Source: an uncultured Alphaproteobacteria bacterium | Lineage (GTDB): Bacteria; Pseudomonadota; Alphaproteobacteria; Rhizobiales; Ancalomicrobiaceae | Assembly (NCBI GenBank): GCA_937892955.1 | Contig: CALBKH010000031.1 | Location: 1-28,507, forward strand | Direction: 5' to 3' | Length of the DNA stretch: 28,507 nucleotides | Shown: positions 1 to 8,831 of the stretch, piece after piece | Numbering within the stretch: position 1 is the first letter of the stretch | Layout of the letters: each line of letters starts with the position of its first letter | Program-made: the position numbers and the translations under genes | The notes under the pieces: generated by a model | What the model saw: the letters and a program-made list of their open reading frames with translations, nothing else | What the model was told of the DNA's origin: nothing | Databases searched by the model: none

Positions 1-683
<683 letters not shown>

Positions 684-952
684 GATGCCTCCCGTTCATG
701 TCGCGAACGCCGTTTCACGGGTTGGTCCCCGTCTTTCGAGCGCCGCGTCGAGCGTAGTGTCGCAGATCCGGCGGCCAGCCCTGGAAGCCGCCGTTCGATC
801 GCGCGCCAGCCTAATCACGCCCGATGGGCCGTCAAGCGCGACCTCGGGCGTAAACGAACGGTTAATCGGCGGACGGACCCCACCCTGCGACGTCACGTCG
901 CATTTCCGCCGCGAGCGGCTCTTCGACCAAGGTCGCAACCCTCGGCAACGTT

Positions 953-1984
953 TCAGAAATGCCGGAAGCCGCCGGGCGCCAGCGGCAGCGATCGTCCGTC
1001 ACGATCGAGGAAGCGGGGGACGGCCCCGCCGGCGGTGTCGGGGTCGGTTGCGGACGCTTTCTCGACGATCCGGCCGATCGCGGCGACCGGCACGCCGGCG
1101 CGGGCGGCCTCCGCCTCGAAGCGGGTGGTCGAGTCGGGCGCGACGGCGGCGAGGATCTCGTAGTCGTCGCCGCCGCCGAGGACGGTCTCCAGCAACGCCG
1201 GTTCGGCGGCGACGGCCCGGCTCGCCGCGGCCGAGAGCGGCAGCGCGGCGACATCCACCTCCGCCGCCATGTCAGATCCGCGGCACATCCGCGACAGATC
1301 GAGGCCGAGGCCGTCGGAGACGTCCATGGCGGCGCGGGCGTGGGCGAGGATCGCCGGAGCGAGCGGCAGCCGCGGTTCGGGCAGGAGGTAGCGGCGGGCG
1401 AGATGCGCCGCCTCGTCGGCGGTGAGAGCCCACGCGGCGGCGCGCGGCGGCGCGCAGCGGGCGATCAGGCCGAGCGCGGCGTCGCCGAGGGTTCCCGAGA
1501 CATAGAGGCGGTCACCGGGACAGGCGGCGGCGCGACGGACCATACGGCCGTGCGGCACCGCACCGAAGACCGAGATCGAGACGATCAGCCCGTCGGGCGA
1601 GCGGATGGTGTCGCCGCCGTAGAGCGACAGGTCGTAGGTCTGCTGATCGGCGGCGAGACCGGCGGCGAAACGGGCGAGATCGGCCTCGCGCCAGTCGGCG
1701 GGCAGCGCCAGGGTGAGGAGATAACCGATCGGCGCGGCGCCCTTGGCGGCGAGATCGGAGAGATTGACGCGCAGCGCCTTGCGGGCGACCGCCCCCCAGT
1801 CGTCCTCGGCGAAGAAATGGACCCCGGCGGCGACCGCGTCGGTCTTCAGCACCAGATCGCAGCCGGGCGGGGCCGTCAGTTCGGCGCAGTCGTCGACGAG
1901 CGCCAGAGCACCGGCGTCGCGTGCCAGCGGACGGAAGAAACGGGCGATCAGATCGTCTTCGTCTGGGCGGGTCGATCCCGGCAC
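953..1984 (-). CDS. thiL: Thiamine-monophosphate kinase
   Basis: The 343-residue protein matches the usual ThiL length. ThiL phosphorylates thiamine monophosphate to the active cofactor thiamine diphosphate, using ATP, in the cytoplasm. Family motifs are in order: VDDCAEL near residue 30 (usually GDDAA), KTDAVAAGVHF, NLSDLAAKGAAP, YGGDT, MDVSDGLGLDL and GGDDYEIL near the C-terminus. The Asp clusters bind metal and nucleotide. In many Alphaproteobacteria thiL directly follows nusB. Here about 900 bases, including an opposite-strand gene, lie between them, so thiL probably has its own promoter in 1985-2240. That stretch also has to serve the divergent gene at 2241. Confidence 0.96.
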   Translation of the reverse strand: MPGSTRPDEDDLIARFFRPLARDAGALALVDDCAELTAPPGCDLVLKTDAVAAGVHFFAEDDWGAVARKALRVNLSDLAAKGAAPIGYLLTLALPADWREADLARFAAGLAADQQTYDLSLYGGDTIRSPDGLIVSISVFGAVPHGRMVRRAAACPGDRLYVSGTLGDAALGLIARCAPPRAAAWALTADEAAHLARRYLLPEPRLPLAPAILAHARAAMDVSDGLGLDLSRMCRGSDMAAEVDVAALPLSAAASRAVAAEPALLETVLGGGDDYEILAAVAPDSTTRFEAEAARAGVPVAAIGRIVEKASATDPDTAGGAVPRFLDRDGRSLPLAPGGFRHF

Positions 1985-2240
1985 GGGGGCTTCCTGTCGC
2001 GGTCGGTGAGCGCCGCCCTCCTCCGATAGACGATCGCGCCGACGGGGTCGAGGGCGGGTGGAAGTGGCGTTTACCGACTGTTTTGGTTACCCGGAGAGAG
2101 CCCCACGAAAATTACCGATTGTTCGGGGTTGTCGGGAAAGATCGGCCACGGACGACGCGAGGCACGACGGAGACGTCGGCTCGCGAGAGGACGAGGCGAC
2201 GATCCGACGGGACGGCGCCGGGGACGAAGGGAGACTGGGG

Positions 2241-2819
2241 ATGTTCGGGCTCGCCATGAAGAAGAAGGCCGCCGTTTCCGTGGCGGTCGCGGCGGTGACG
2301 CCGAGCGTGGCGGAAGAGCGCGCTCGCGAGGCGGAAGCGTCGGCCGATACGCTGGCGCGCATCGTGCGGATTTCCGAGGAGGTCGCGGCGCAGACCGCGG
2401 CGCTCGACGCCACCGCCTTCCGCGATCTGGTCGAGGCGCACGCCGACGCCAAGCGCGCGGCGTCGAGGGCCGAGGAAGAGGCCCGGCGCGAAGCGCGGCG
2501 GGCGCATGTCGCACGGATGTGCGAGGAACATCTCGACGAGGATCAGTGGCGCGCCAAGCTCGAGCGGGCACTCGAAGCCGCGACGCGCGGCGAGAAGGAG
2601 TTTCTCCTCGTCCGCTTCCCGTCGGAACTGTGCGAGGACGGCGGCCGCATGATCAACGCGCCCGATCCCGACTGGCCGTCGACGCTGCGCGGCCCGGCGG
2701 CGGACGTCTATGTCCGTTGGCGCGACGAGTTGAAGCCGCGCGGCTTCGGCCTCGTCGCCCGCATTCTCGAATTCCCCGGCGGTTTTCCGGGAGACGCCGG
2801 GATCATCCTGACGTGGTGA
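2241..2819 (+). CDS. Uncharacterised protein with coiled-coil middle and conserved-looking C-terminal domain
   Basis: I do not recognise a named function. The frame stays open upstream to 2058, but I chose the ATG at 2241 because a GGGAG-type site precedes it and the upstream codons look non-coding. That gives 192 residues. The first 20 residues are Lys/Ala/Val-rich but too weak for a clear signal peptide. Residues about 25-95 are Ala/Glu/Arg-rich and strongly helical, probably a coiled coil. Residues about 105-192 form a compact mixed domain with FLLVRFPSELCEDGGR, then WPSTLRG, then FPGGFPGDAGI before a terminal TW. From memory, similar C-terminal domains recur in hypothetical proteins of Rhizobiales; this was not checked. 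An ATG at 2256 is an alternative start. The gene is divergent from thiL and convergent with nusB. Confidence 0.75.
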   Translation: MFGLAMKKKAAVSVAVAAVTPSVAEERAREAEASADTLARIVRISEEVAAQTAALDATAFRDLVEAHADAKRAASRAEEEARREARRAHVARMCEEHLDEDQWRAKLERALEAATRGEKEFLLVRFPSELCEDGGRMINAPDPDWPSTLRGPAADVYVRWRDELKPRGFGLVARILEFPGGFPGDAGIILTW

Positions 2820-2852
2820 GGTGACGTACGGCTTTCGATCCGTGAGCGACGA

Positions 2853-2875
2853 CGGCCCGCCCGAACGGCGGGCCG
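2853..2875. terminator. Hairpin between convergent genes
   Basis: A perfect 9-bp stem, CGGCCCGCC paired with GGCGGGCCG around a 5-base loop, sits in the 64-base gap between the plus-strand gene ending at 2819 and nusB ending at 2884. A weak T-rich tail (CTTCCGTTT) follows on the plus strand. It probably terminates the plus-strand gene and may act in both directions. Confidence 0.6.
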
Positions 2876-2883
2876 CTTCCGTT

Positions 2884-3375
2884 TCAGCCCTCGAATTCGG
2901 TCGTGCGCAGGGTGCGGGCGATCTTGTCGAGGACGGCGTTGACGATGCGCGGTTCGTCCTCGCCGAAGAAGGCCTTGGCGACGTCGACGTATTCGGCGAT
3001 GACGACGCGCGCCGGGATGTCCTTGCGCTTCAGAAGCTCGAAGGAGCCGGCGCGCAGGATTTCGCGGAGCGTCACGTCGATGCGCTTCAGCGGCCAGCCT
3101 TCGACCAGGGTGGTGTCGACGCGCGGGTCGATGTCGCGCTGATAGGCGACGACGCCGGCGACGATCTCGCGGAAGAACTCCGGATCGGCCTCGCGATAGG
3201 TGTCGCCGTCGATCTCGCGGCCGAGGCGGAAATTCTCGAATTCGGCGACGACATCGCCGAGTTCGGTGCCGGCGATCTCCATCTGATAGAGCGCCTGGAC
3301 GGCGGCGAGCCGCGCCGCGCCACGCTTGTTGGCGGGCTTCACGTCGCGGGGCGCGGCGGGTTTCGTGTCGGTCAT
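2884..3375 (-). CDS. nusB: Transcription antitermination factor NusB
   Basis: The 163-residue all-helical protein has the NusB fold signature: KRGAARLAAVQALYQMEI at residues about 18-35, then LKRIDVTLREILRAGSFEL and PARVVIAEYVDVAKAFFGEDEPRIVNAVLDK near the C-terminus. NusB binds BoxA RNA with NusE (S10) and supports rRNA antitermination. The N-terminal 15 or so residues are an Ala/Pro/Lys-rich tail, common in Alphaproteobacteria. It starts only four bases after the ribH stop, so the two are almost certainly co-transcribed and translationally coupled. Confidence 0.96.
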   Translation of the reverse strand: MTDTKPAAPRDVKPANKRGAARLAAVQALYQMEIAGTELGDVVAEFENFRLGREIDGDTYREADPEFFREIVAGVVAYQRDIDPRVDTTLVEGWPLKRIDVTLREILRAGSFELLKRKDIPARVVIAEYVDVAKAFFGEDEPRIVNAVLDKIARTLRTTEFEG

Positions 3376-3379
3376 GGCG

Positions 3380-3874
3380 TCACAGCCCGAAGCCGCGGCG
3401 CAAGCCGATCATCGACAGGACCGTCGCGGCGGCCGCGCCGCCCTTGTCGAGACGCTTGGCATCGGCGCGTTCCCACGCCTGCTCGTCGTTCTCGACGGTG
3501 AGGATGCCGTTGCCGATGGCCAGCGCCTCCTGCACAGAGAGATCCATCAGGGCGCGCGAACTCTCGTTCGCCACGATGTCGTAATGGCCGGTGGCGCCGC
3601 GGACGACGCAGCCGAGGGCGACGTAGCCGTCGTAGTCGACGCCGGCGTCGGTCTCGTCGGCGGCGACGAGGGCGTAGGAGATCGCGGCCGGGATCTCGAG
3701 CGCGCCGGGCACGGTGACGGTGTCGTAGTCGACACCGGCGGCGTCGAGCACCGCCACGGCGCCGGCGTGCAGGGCGGCGACGAGTTCGGGATTGAAGCCG
3801 GTCCGGACGATCAGGACGCGAGCGCCCTCGACGGCCTCCCGGTCGAAATCGGGATGGTGATGCTGAGTGGACAT
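3380..3874 (-). CDS. ribH: 6,7-dimethyl-8-ribityllumazine synthase
   Basis: The 164-residue protein condenses 5-amino-6-ribitylaminouracil with 3,4-dihydroxy-2-butanone 4-phosphate, the penultimate step of riboflavin synthesis. Family motifs visible are VRTGFNPEL near the N-terminus, VPGALEIPAAI (substrate-binding loop), ALGCVVRGATGHYD and GNGILTVENDEQAWERA. The His in TGHYD sits at the catalytic and phosphate-binding position. The ATG at 3874 gives normal family length. A 118-base gap separates it from ribE upstream and only four bases from nusB downstream, consistent with one riboflavin/nusB transcription unit. Confidence 0.97.
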   Translation of the reverse strand: MSTQHHHPDFDREAVEGARVLIVRTGFNPELVAALHAGAVAVLDAAGVDYDTVTVPGALEIPAAISYALVAADETDAGVDYDGYVALGCVVRGATGHYDIVANESSRALMDLSVQEALAIGNGILTVENDEQAWERADAKRLDKGGAAAATVLSMIGLRRGFGL

Positions 3875-3992
3875 GGGATGATGCGGTCCTCTTTCGAGCC
3901 GCGATCAATGAAGGATGGGGCGGCGAAAGTCCAGCGCGGCTCACGGTCTCACGGGGGATGGGAGCCCTGCGCCGACGATCGGCCCCCTCCCC

Positions 3993-4607
3993 TCACTCGC
4001 CCGCTTCGGCGTCTCGGAGGCGCGCGACGTATCTCGCCATCAGGTCGATCTCGAAATCGACGCGGTCGCCGGTCTTGCGCTCTCCCCAGGTGGTGACCGC
4101 CAGGGTGTGCGGGATGATCTGCACCGTGAAGAGGTCGCCGTCGACGGCGTTCACCGTCAGCGAGGTGCCGTCGAGCGCCACCGAACCCTTGGGTGCGACG
4201 TAGCGGGCGAGGTCGTGGGGGACGCGGAAGCGGAAGACCGCCATGTCGCCTTCCTCGATCCGGCTCTCGATCACCGCGATGCCGTCGACGTGGCCGGTGA
4301 CGAGGTGGCCGCCCATCTCGTCGCCGAGCTTCAGCGAACGCTCGAGATTGACGCGACCGCCGACCTTCCATTCGCCCATGGTGGTGACGCGCAGCGTTTC
4401 CGGGCTCGCCTCCACGTCGTGCCAGCCGCGGCCGTCGGGAAGGCGCCCCTTGTCGATGACGGTGAGGCAGCATCCGGCATGGGCGATGGAGGCGCCGAGG
4501 TCGATGCCGTCGGGGTCGTAGGTCGAGGCGACGCGCAGCTTCACCCCGACTTCACGGGGCTCCAGCGCGACGATCTCGCCGACGGCGGTGACGATCCCGG
4601 TGAACAT
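3993..4607 (-). CDS. ribE: Riboflavin synthase, alpha subunit
   Basis: The 204-residue protein begins MFTGIVTAVGEI, the canonical start of riboflavin synthase. The frame extends further upstream to 4685, but AGGAG at 4616-4620 and the family N-terminus fix the start at 4607. It contains the two tandem lumazine-binding barrel repeats: residues about 1-95, with IAHAGCCLTV, and about 96-190, with LDGTSLTVNAVDGD. It dismutates two 6,7-dimethyl-8-ribityllumazine molecules into riboflavin and the ribityl-uracil precursor. It lies 44 bases after ribD, in the same orientation. Confidence 0.97.
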   Translation of the reverse strand: MFTGIVTAVGEIVALEPREVGVKLRVASTYDPDGIDLGASIAHAGCCLTVIDKGRLPDGRGWHDVEASPETLRVTTMGEWKVGGRVNLERSLKLGDEMGGHLVTGHVDGIAVIESRIEEGDMAVFRFRVPHDLARYVAPKGSVALDGTSLTVNAVDGDLFTVQIIPHTLAVTTWGERKTGDRVDFEIDLMARYVARLRDAEAGE

Positions 4608-4651
4608 GGCGATTTCTCCTGGTCGCGGGGGATCGCGACGGGTTGGACGAT

Positions 4652-5785
4652 TCAGGGTCGTGTGGGCCGGGTCCGACGGTAGCACGTCAGACGATCGGGG
4701 CCGACACTCTCCCGCCCGACGATCTCGAAGCCGCCGGAGCCGGGCGCGATCGCCGCTTCGACCGCCGGCGGCAGAGGAAGCCCGCCGGACCCGACGACGG
4801 TCTCGCTCTCGAACAGAGCGATCTCGTCGACGAGGTCCTGCGCGACGAGGGTCGCGGCGATCTCGGCGCCGCCCTCCACCACCAGATTGCCGATGCCGTC
4901 GGCGGCGAGGCGGGCGAGCGCCGCTTCCGGATCGATGCGACCGTCGGGGCCGACCGGCACGGGCACGACATCGACGCCGAGCCCGGCGAGGGTACGGCGG
5001 CGTTCGGGATCGGCGTGTTCGCAGACGAGGAGGCGCACCGGCACGTCGCGAGCGGTCGTCGCCAGCCGGCTCGTCTCCGGCAGCCGGGCGGCGCCGTCGA
5101 GCACGATGCGCAGCGGCGAGGCCGCCTCGAGGCCGGGCAGGCGGACGGTCAGCGCCGGATCGTCGATCAGAGCGGTGCCGATGCCGACGAGGACGGCGTC
5201 GGCCTCGGCGCGCAGGACATGGGTGCGGGCGCGGGCGACGGGTCCGGTGATCGCGACGTTCGCCGCGTCGCGCCGGCCGAGCATGCGGTCGGCCGAGACG
5301 GCGAGTTTGAGGAGGACGCGGGGGCGGCCGCGCAGGATGCGTGAGACATGGCCGGCGAGGCCGTCGCGCGCCTCGTCCGCCGCCACCCCTTCCACCACGT
5401 CGATACCGGCGGCGCGCAGCTTGGCGAAGCCGTGGCCGGCGACGCGCGGATCGGGATCGCCGAGGGCGACGACGACGCGGGCGATGCCGGCGGCGGCGAT
5501 CGCGTCGGTGCAGGGCGGGGTCCGGCCGTAGTGGGCGCAGGGCTCGAGCGTGACGTAGAGAGTAGCGCCGCGCGCCGCCGCGCCGGCTTGCGCCAGCGCC
5601 TGAGGCTCGGCGTGAGGGCGGCCGCCGAGCGCCGTGACGCCGCGGCCGACGACCCGCGGACCGCCCTCGCCCTTCGCCACGACGAGAGCGCCGACCGACG
5701 GGTTGGGCGCGGTCAGACCGAGATGGCGGCGGGCGAGGCGGATGGCGGCGCCCATGAAACGGTGATCGAGCGCGGTGACGGTCAC
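4652..5785 (-). CDS. ribD: Bifunctional riboflavin deaminase/reductase RibD
   Basis: The 377-residue protein has two domains. Residues about 5-145 are the cytidine-deaminase-like domain with the zinc ligands in HAE (residues 58-60) and PCAHYGRTPPC (Cys83 and Cys92). Residues about 155-370 are the NADPH-dependent reductase domain, with PRVLLKLAVSADRML, GIGTALIDDPALTVR and LVVEGGAEIAATLV. It deaminates the pyrimidine and then reduces the ribosyl side chain in riboflavin synthesis. It sits between nrdR (43 bases upstream) and ribE (44 bases downstream). This nrdR-ribD-ribE-ribH-nusB order is a familiar alphaproteobacterial operon. Confidence 0.97.
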   Translation of the reverse strand: MTVTALDHRFMGAAIRLARRHLGLTAPNPSVGALVVAKGEGGPRVVGRGVTALGGRPHAEPQALAQAGAAARGATLYVTLEPCAHYGRTPPCTDAIAAAGIARVVVALGDPDPRVAGHGFAKLRAAGIDVVEGVAADEARDGLAGHVSRILRGRPRVLLKLAVSADRMLGRRDAANVAITGPVARARTHVLRAEADAVLVGIGTALIDDPALTVRLPGLEAASPLRIVLDGAARLPETSRLATTARDVPVRLLVCEHADPERRRTLAGLGVDVVPVPVGPDGRIDPEAALARLAADGIGNLVVEGGAEIAATLVAQDLVDEIALFESETVVGSGGLPLPPAVEAAIAPGSGGFEIVGRESVGPDRLTCYRRTRPTRP

Positions 5786-5828
5786 GGCGCTGCGGCTCCT
5801 CGGCGCCCCGCGCCGCGGCGGCGGGGGA

Positions 5829-6296
5829 TCATCGGATCGGGCTCTCGGCGGTGGTGAGTTCGCCGAGCAGGGTCTCGAAGTCCTTGGCCTCGCGGAAATT
5901 GCGATAGACCGAAGCGAAGCGGACGTAGGCGACGTCGTCGAGGTTCTTCAGCCCCTCCATGATCGATTCGCCGATCTGCTCGGAGGTGATCTCCGGTTCG
6001 CCGAGGCTCTCGAGCTGGCGGACGATGCCGGAGACCATGCGCTCGATCCGTTCGGGCTCGACCGGACGCTTGCGGCAGGCGATCTGCACCGAACGCATCA
6101 GCTTGTCGCGATCGAAGGGCACACGCCGGCCGGAGCGCTTGACCACGGTCAGCTCGCGCAGCTGCACCCGTTCGAAGGTGGTGAAACGGCCGCCGCAGGA
6201 CGAACAGATGCGCCGCCGCCGGATCGCCGTGCCGTCCTCGGTCGGCCGGCTGTCCTTCACCTGGGTGTCCTCACCGCCGCAATAGGGGCAACGCAT
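5829..6296 (-). CDS. nrdR: Transcriptional repressor NrdR
   Basis: The 155-residue protein has the NrdR architecture. An N-terminal zinc ribbon carries Cys3, Cys6, Cys31 and Cys34 (MRCPYC and CSSC). An ATP-cone domain at about residues 49-139 begins VVKRSGRRVPFDRDKL. It senses ATP/dATP and represses ribonucleotide reductase genes by binding NrdR boxes. GGGAG lies about nine bases before the ATG. It is the first gene of the minus-strand riboflavin cluster. In many related genomes glyA lies directly upstream; here glyA is about 3.2 kb away, separated by a phosphatase gene and an AT-richer island. Confidence 0.97.
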   Translation of the reverse strand: MRCPYCGGEDTQVKDSRPTEDGTAIRRRRICSSCGGRFTTFERVQLRELTVVKRSGRRVPFDRDKLMRSVQIACRKRPVEPERIERMVSGIVRQLESLGEPEITSEQIGESIMEGLKNLDDVAYVRFASVYRNFREAKDFETLLGELTTAESPIR

Positions 6297-6504
6297 CGCC
6301 GTTTCTCCCGCGGGACCGAGTCATGGCCGGTCTCGTGACGACGTTTCTACACGAGGAAACGGCGCGGTGGCGAGAGCCGGCGTGCGCGACGGGGGACGAG
6401 CGACGATGGGGCGTTGACCGGCTTTCGCGGCGGGTGGATGCTGCCGCCGGATGCGACCTCGGCCGGCATCGGCCCGCCCGAGGCGAAGATACACGGGATC
6501 CGCC

Positions 6505-8175
6505 ATGAAGCTCCGCTCCATCCTCCTCGCCGCCGCGTCGGCGCCGCTGATCCTCTCGAGCGCGACCGCGTTCGCTCAAGCCGTCGAGCCGCTCGAGGTG
6601 ACGCTGCTCGCCATCAACGATTTCCACGGCAACCTCAGGCCGCCGGGCGGCGGCATCAGGATCAAGGATCCGGCCGACCCGGCCAAGACGGTCTCGGTCC
6701 CGGCCGGCGGCTCGGAAGCGATGGCGACGCTGGTCAAGGAGAAGCGCGCCGCGGCCAAGAACTCCGTGTTCGTCGCCGCCGGCGACCTGATCGGCGCGAC
6801 GCCGCTGCTCTCCGCCCTGTTCGCCGACGAACCGACGATCGAGTCTCTGTCGGCGATGGGTCTCGAGGTCTCGGCGGTCGGCAACCACGAGTTCGACAAG
6901 GGCGTCGCGGAGCTCAAGCGCAAGCAATACGGCGGCTGCCAGACCTCGACCAGCTGCCTGGCGCTGCATCCCTTCGTCGGCGCCAAGTTCAAGTATCTCG
7001 CCGCCTCGACGGTCGAGAAGGACACCGGCAAGACGATCTTCCCTCCTTATGAGGTCAAGACCTTCGAGGGTATCTCGGTCGCCTTCATCGGGCTGGCGCT
7101 GAAGGGCACGCCCGACATCGTGCTGCCGTCCGGCGTCGCCGGCGTGTCGTTCAAGGACGAGGCGGAGACGGTCAACGCGCTGGTGCCGGAGCTGAAGGCC
7201 AAGGGGATCGAATCGATCGTCGTGCTGATCCACGAGGGCGGCTTCCCGACCGGCGACTACAACGAGTGCCCCGGCATCTCCGGGCCGATCGTCGACATCG
7301 TCAAAAAGCTCGACAAGGCGGTCGACGTCGTCGTCTCCGGCCACACCCACAAGGCCTACAACTGCGCCATCGACGGCCGTCTGGTCACCTCGGGCGACAA
7401 GTTCGGCACCATCGTCACCGAGATCAAACTCAAGATCGACCGCAAGACGCGCGACGTGGTCGAGGCCAAGGCGAACAACGTCATCGTCCGCACCGACACT
7501 TACGCCAAGGACGCGGAACAGACGGCGCTGATCGCGGCCTACGAGAAGGTGGCGGGTCCGCTGATCGAACGGCCGGTCGGCAAGATCGCCGCCTCGCTCA
7601 CCCGCGAGGAGACGCCGGCGGGCGAGAGCGTGCTCGGCGATGTCGTCGCCGACGCGCAGTACGAGTTGACCAAGGCGGCCGACAAGGGGGCGGCGTCCTT
7701 CGCCGTGACCAACCCGGGCGGCCTGCGCGCCGACCTGTTGAAGAAGGGCGACGAGGGCAAGGTCTCCTACGGCGACATCTTCGCCTCGCAGCCCTTCGGC
7801 AACAACCTCGTCACCCTGACGCTGAGCGGCGCCGACATCGACATCATGCTCGAGCAGCAGTGGCTGAAGCAACCGAAGCCGCGCATCCTCCAGGTCTCGA
7901 AGAACTTCTCCTACACCTGGGACGCGGCGAAGCCGGAGGGCGAGCGCGTCGACATCGCCTCGATCACCATCGACGGCAAGCCGATCGATCCGGCCGGCAG
8001 CTACCGGGTGACGGTCAACAACTTCCTCGCCGACGGCGGCGACGGCTTCAAGATCATCAAGACCGGCCGCGATCCGCTGCCCGGCATCTTCGACGTCGAC
8101 GCGCTCGAGGCCCACATCATGGCGAAGGGCACGATCGAGCCGACGGCGCGCGACCGCATCAAGCGGGTGAACTGA
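6505..8175 (+). CDS. Secreted 5'-nucleotidase-family metallophosphatase
   Basis: The 556-residue protein starts at the ATG at 6505, with a signal peptide of about 26 residues (MKLRSILLAAASAPLILSS ending in AFAQA). The earlier in-frame start at 6451 would spoil that signal. The N-terminal calcineurin-like domain has all the metal-binding motifs: NDFHGN (Asp39, His41), AAGDLIGATP, GNHEFDKG and SGHTH. The C-terminal 5'-nucleotidase domain shows NPGGLRADL, YGDIFASQPFGNNLVTL and NNFLADGGDGF. Members release phosphate from extracellular nucleotides, UDP-sugars or cyclic nucleotides in the periplasm; the exact substrate cannot be read here. It lies opposite to nrdR and is followed by a strong hairpin. 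The gene may have been inserted between nrdR and glyA. Confidence 0.93.
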   Translation: MKLRSILLAAASAPLILSSATAFAQAVEPLEVTLLAINDFHGNLRPPGGGIRIKDPADPAKTVSVPAGGSEAMATLVKEKRAAAKNSVFVAAGDLIGATPLLSALFADEPTIESLSAMGLEVSAVGNHEFDKGVAELKRKQYGGCQTSTSCLALHPFVGAKFKYLAASTVEKDTGKTIFPPYEVKTFEGISVAFIGLALKGTPDIVLPSGVAGVSFKDEAETVNALVPELKAKGIESIVVLIHEGGFPTGDYNECPGISGPIVDIVKKLDKAVDVVVSGHTHKAYNCAIDGRLVTSGDKFGTIVTEIKLKIDRKTRDVVEAKANNVIVRTDTYAKDAEQTALIAAYEKVAGPLIERPVGKIAASLTREETPAGESVLGDVVADAQYELTKAADKGAASFAVTNPGGLRADLLKKGDEGKVSYGDIFASQPFGNNLVTLTLSGADIDIMLEQQWLKQPKPRILQVSKNFSYTWDAAKPEGERVDIASITIDGKPIDPAGSYRVTVNNFLADGGDGFKIIKTGRDPLPGIFDVDALEAHIMAKGTIEPTARDRIKRVN

Positions 8176-8247
8176 CGGCAGGGGGCGCGGGCGGACCGGC
8201 GCGGCGTGTCTCCGGGTTCGCCGCCGGCCCCGGGCCGACGAGACGAA

Positions 8248-8275
8248 AAGGGCCGCGGATCGCTCCGCGGCCCTT
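8248..8275. terminator. GC-rich hairpin after the 5'-nucleotidase gene
   Basis: A perfect 12-bp inverted repeat (AAGGGCCGCGGA, loop TCGC, then its complement) begins about 70 bases after the stop at 8175. It is flanked by AAAA on the left but lacks a long T-run on the right. It marks the sharp left edge of the AT-richer segment. Confidence 0.7.
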
Positions 8276-8368
8276 CCAATTCCGAATAACAGTCTGGGTT
8301 ACGTTAGAGGGTGTGGTCTAAGAAAATTATGAAATTATCCAGCAACTGCCAAACATTACTATTTAATT

Positions 8369-8382
8369 CTTCGCTCACGAAG
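8369..8382 (-). terminator. Small hairpin just after the 8386-8739 gene
   Basis: CTTCG and CGAAG pair around a four-base loop, three bases beyond the minus-strand stop at 8386. An AT-rich tail (AATTAAATAG) follows on the minus strand. It is a weak but well-placed candidate terminator for the two-gene island. Confidence 0.3.
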
Positions 8383-8385
8383 TCG

Positions 8386-8739
8386 TCAGATCTGAGGCGA
8401 AAATGTCCGAAGTTCGTCAATAGGCCTCTCGGGTCGTTTCGGTGCGTTCAGTCCGGCTTTCAATGCATTTCGCGCTTCGGAGTCGTGCCCGCCGGCCCAC
8501 TTACGCAACTCCGCAACACGATCCGCGCCAGCCTCACGAGCGAACCACTTGCCGATTCGGGATACGGAGTAAGCCTCCACCCAATCGGAGCGTTCCCAAC
8601 GCTCCACGTAGCGCATGATCGCCTCCACAACGAGATGCGCATGCGCCGGGTTCGCCAACTCCAGCTTCAGCGTCTCGCGGTCGCTCGGGCGCATTTTATA
8701 GAGACAATCGTCCAGAACATTTGGCAACATAAGACCCAT
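8386..8739 (-). CDS. Uncharacterised 117-residue protein of the AT-rich island
   Basis: I do not recognise this family. The frame opens with TTG at 8781, but I prefer the ATG at 8739, which has AAGGTG six bases upstream. The resulting protein (MGLMLPNVLDDCLYKM...) is mostly amphipathic helix. It has a central stretch rich in Trp and charged residues (RYVERWERSDWVEAYSVSR), then KWFAREAGADRVAELRKW, and a basic Pro-rich tail. No signal peptide or membrane segment is visible. It lies about 90 bases after the 8832-9425 gene in the same orientation, so the two are probably co-transcribed. Base composition is clearly lower in GC than the neighbours, suggesting horizontal acquisition. An immunity or antitoxin role for a two-gene cassette is conceivable but only a guess. 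Confidence 0.6.
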   Translation of the reverse strand: MGLMLPNVLDDCLYKMRPSDRETLKLELANPAHAHLVVEAIMRYVERWERSDWVEAYSVSRIGKWFAREAGADRVAELRKWAGGHDSEARNALKAGLNAPKRPERPIDELRTFSPQI

Positions 8740-8831
8740 ATCCAGCACCTTCACCCCCGAGGCATAACTGCCTAATGTCAACTTTATCAGACTGATAGCT
8801 CCCTGTCACACGGCATTGAGCATTAGGCCCC

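Noticed and set aside
6271..8115. Open frame of about 614 codons opposite the 5'-nucleotidase
   Set aside because: Low-complexity antisense frame; the plus-strand gene has a signal peptide and all catalytic motifs.
8311..8775. Plus-strand frame of about 154 codons in the AT-rich island
   Set aside because: Composition looks random; the minus-strand frame has a helical pattern and a ribosome site. The lower GC makes this less certain than elsewhere.
8776..8781. TTGACA on the minus strand as a -35 box for the small island gene
   Set aside because: No -10-like hexamer lies at 16-18 bases, so it is not reported as a promoter.
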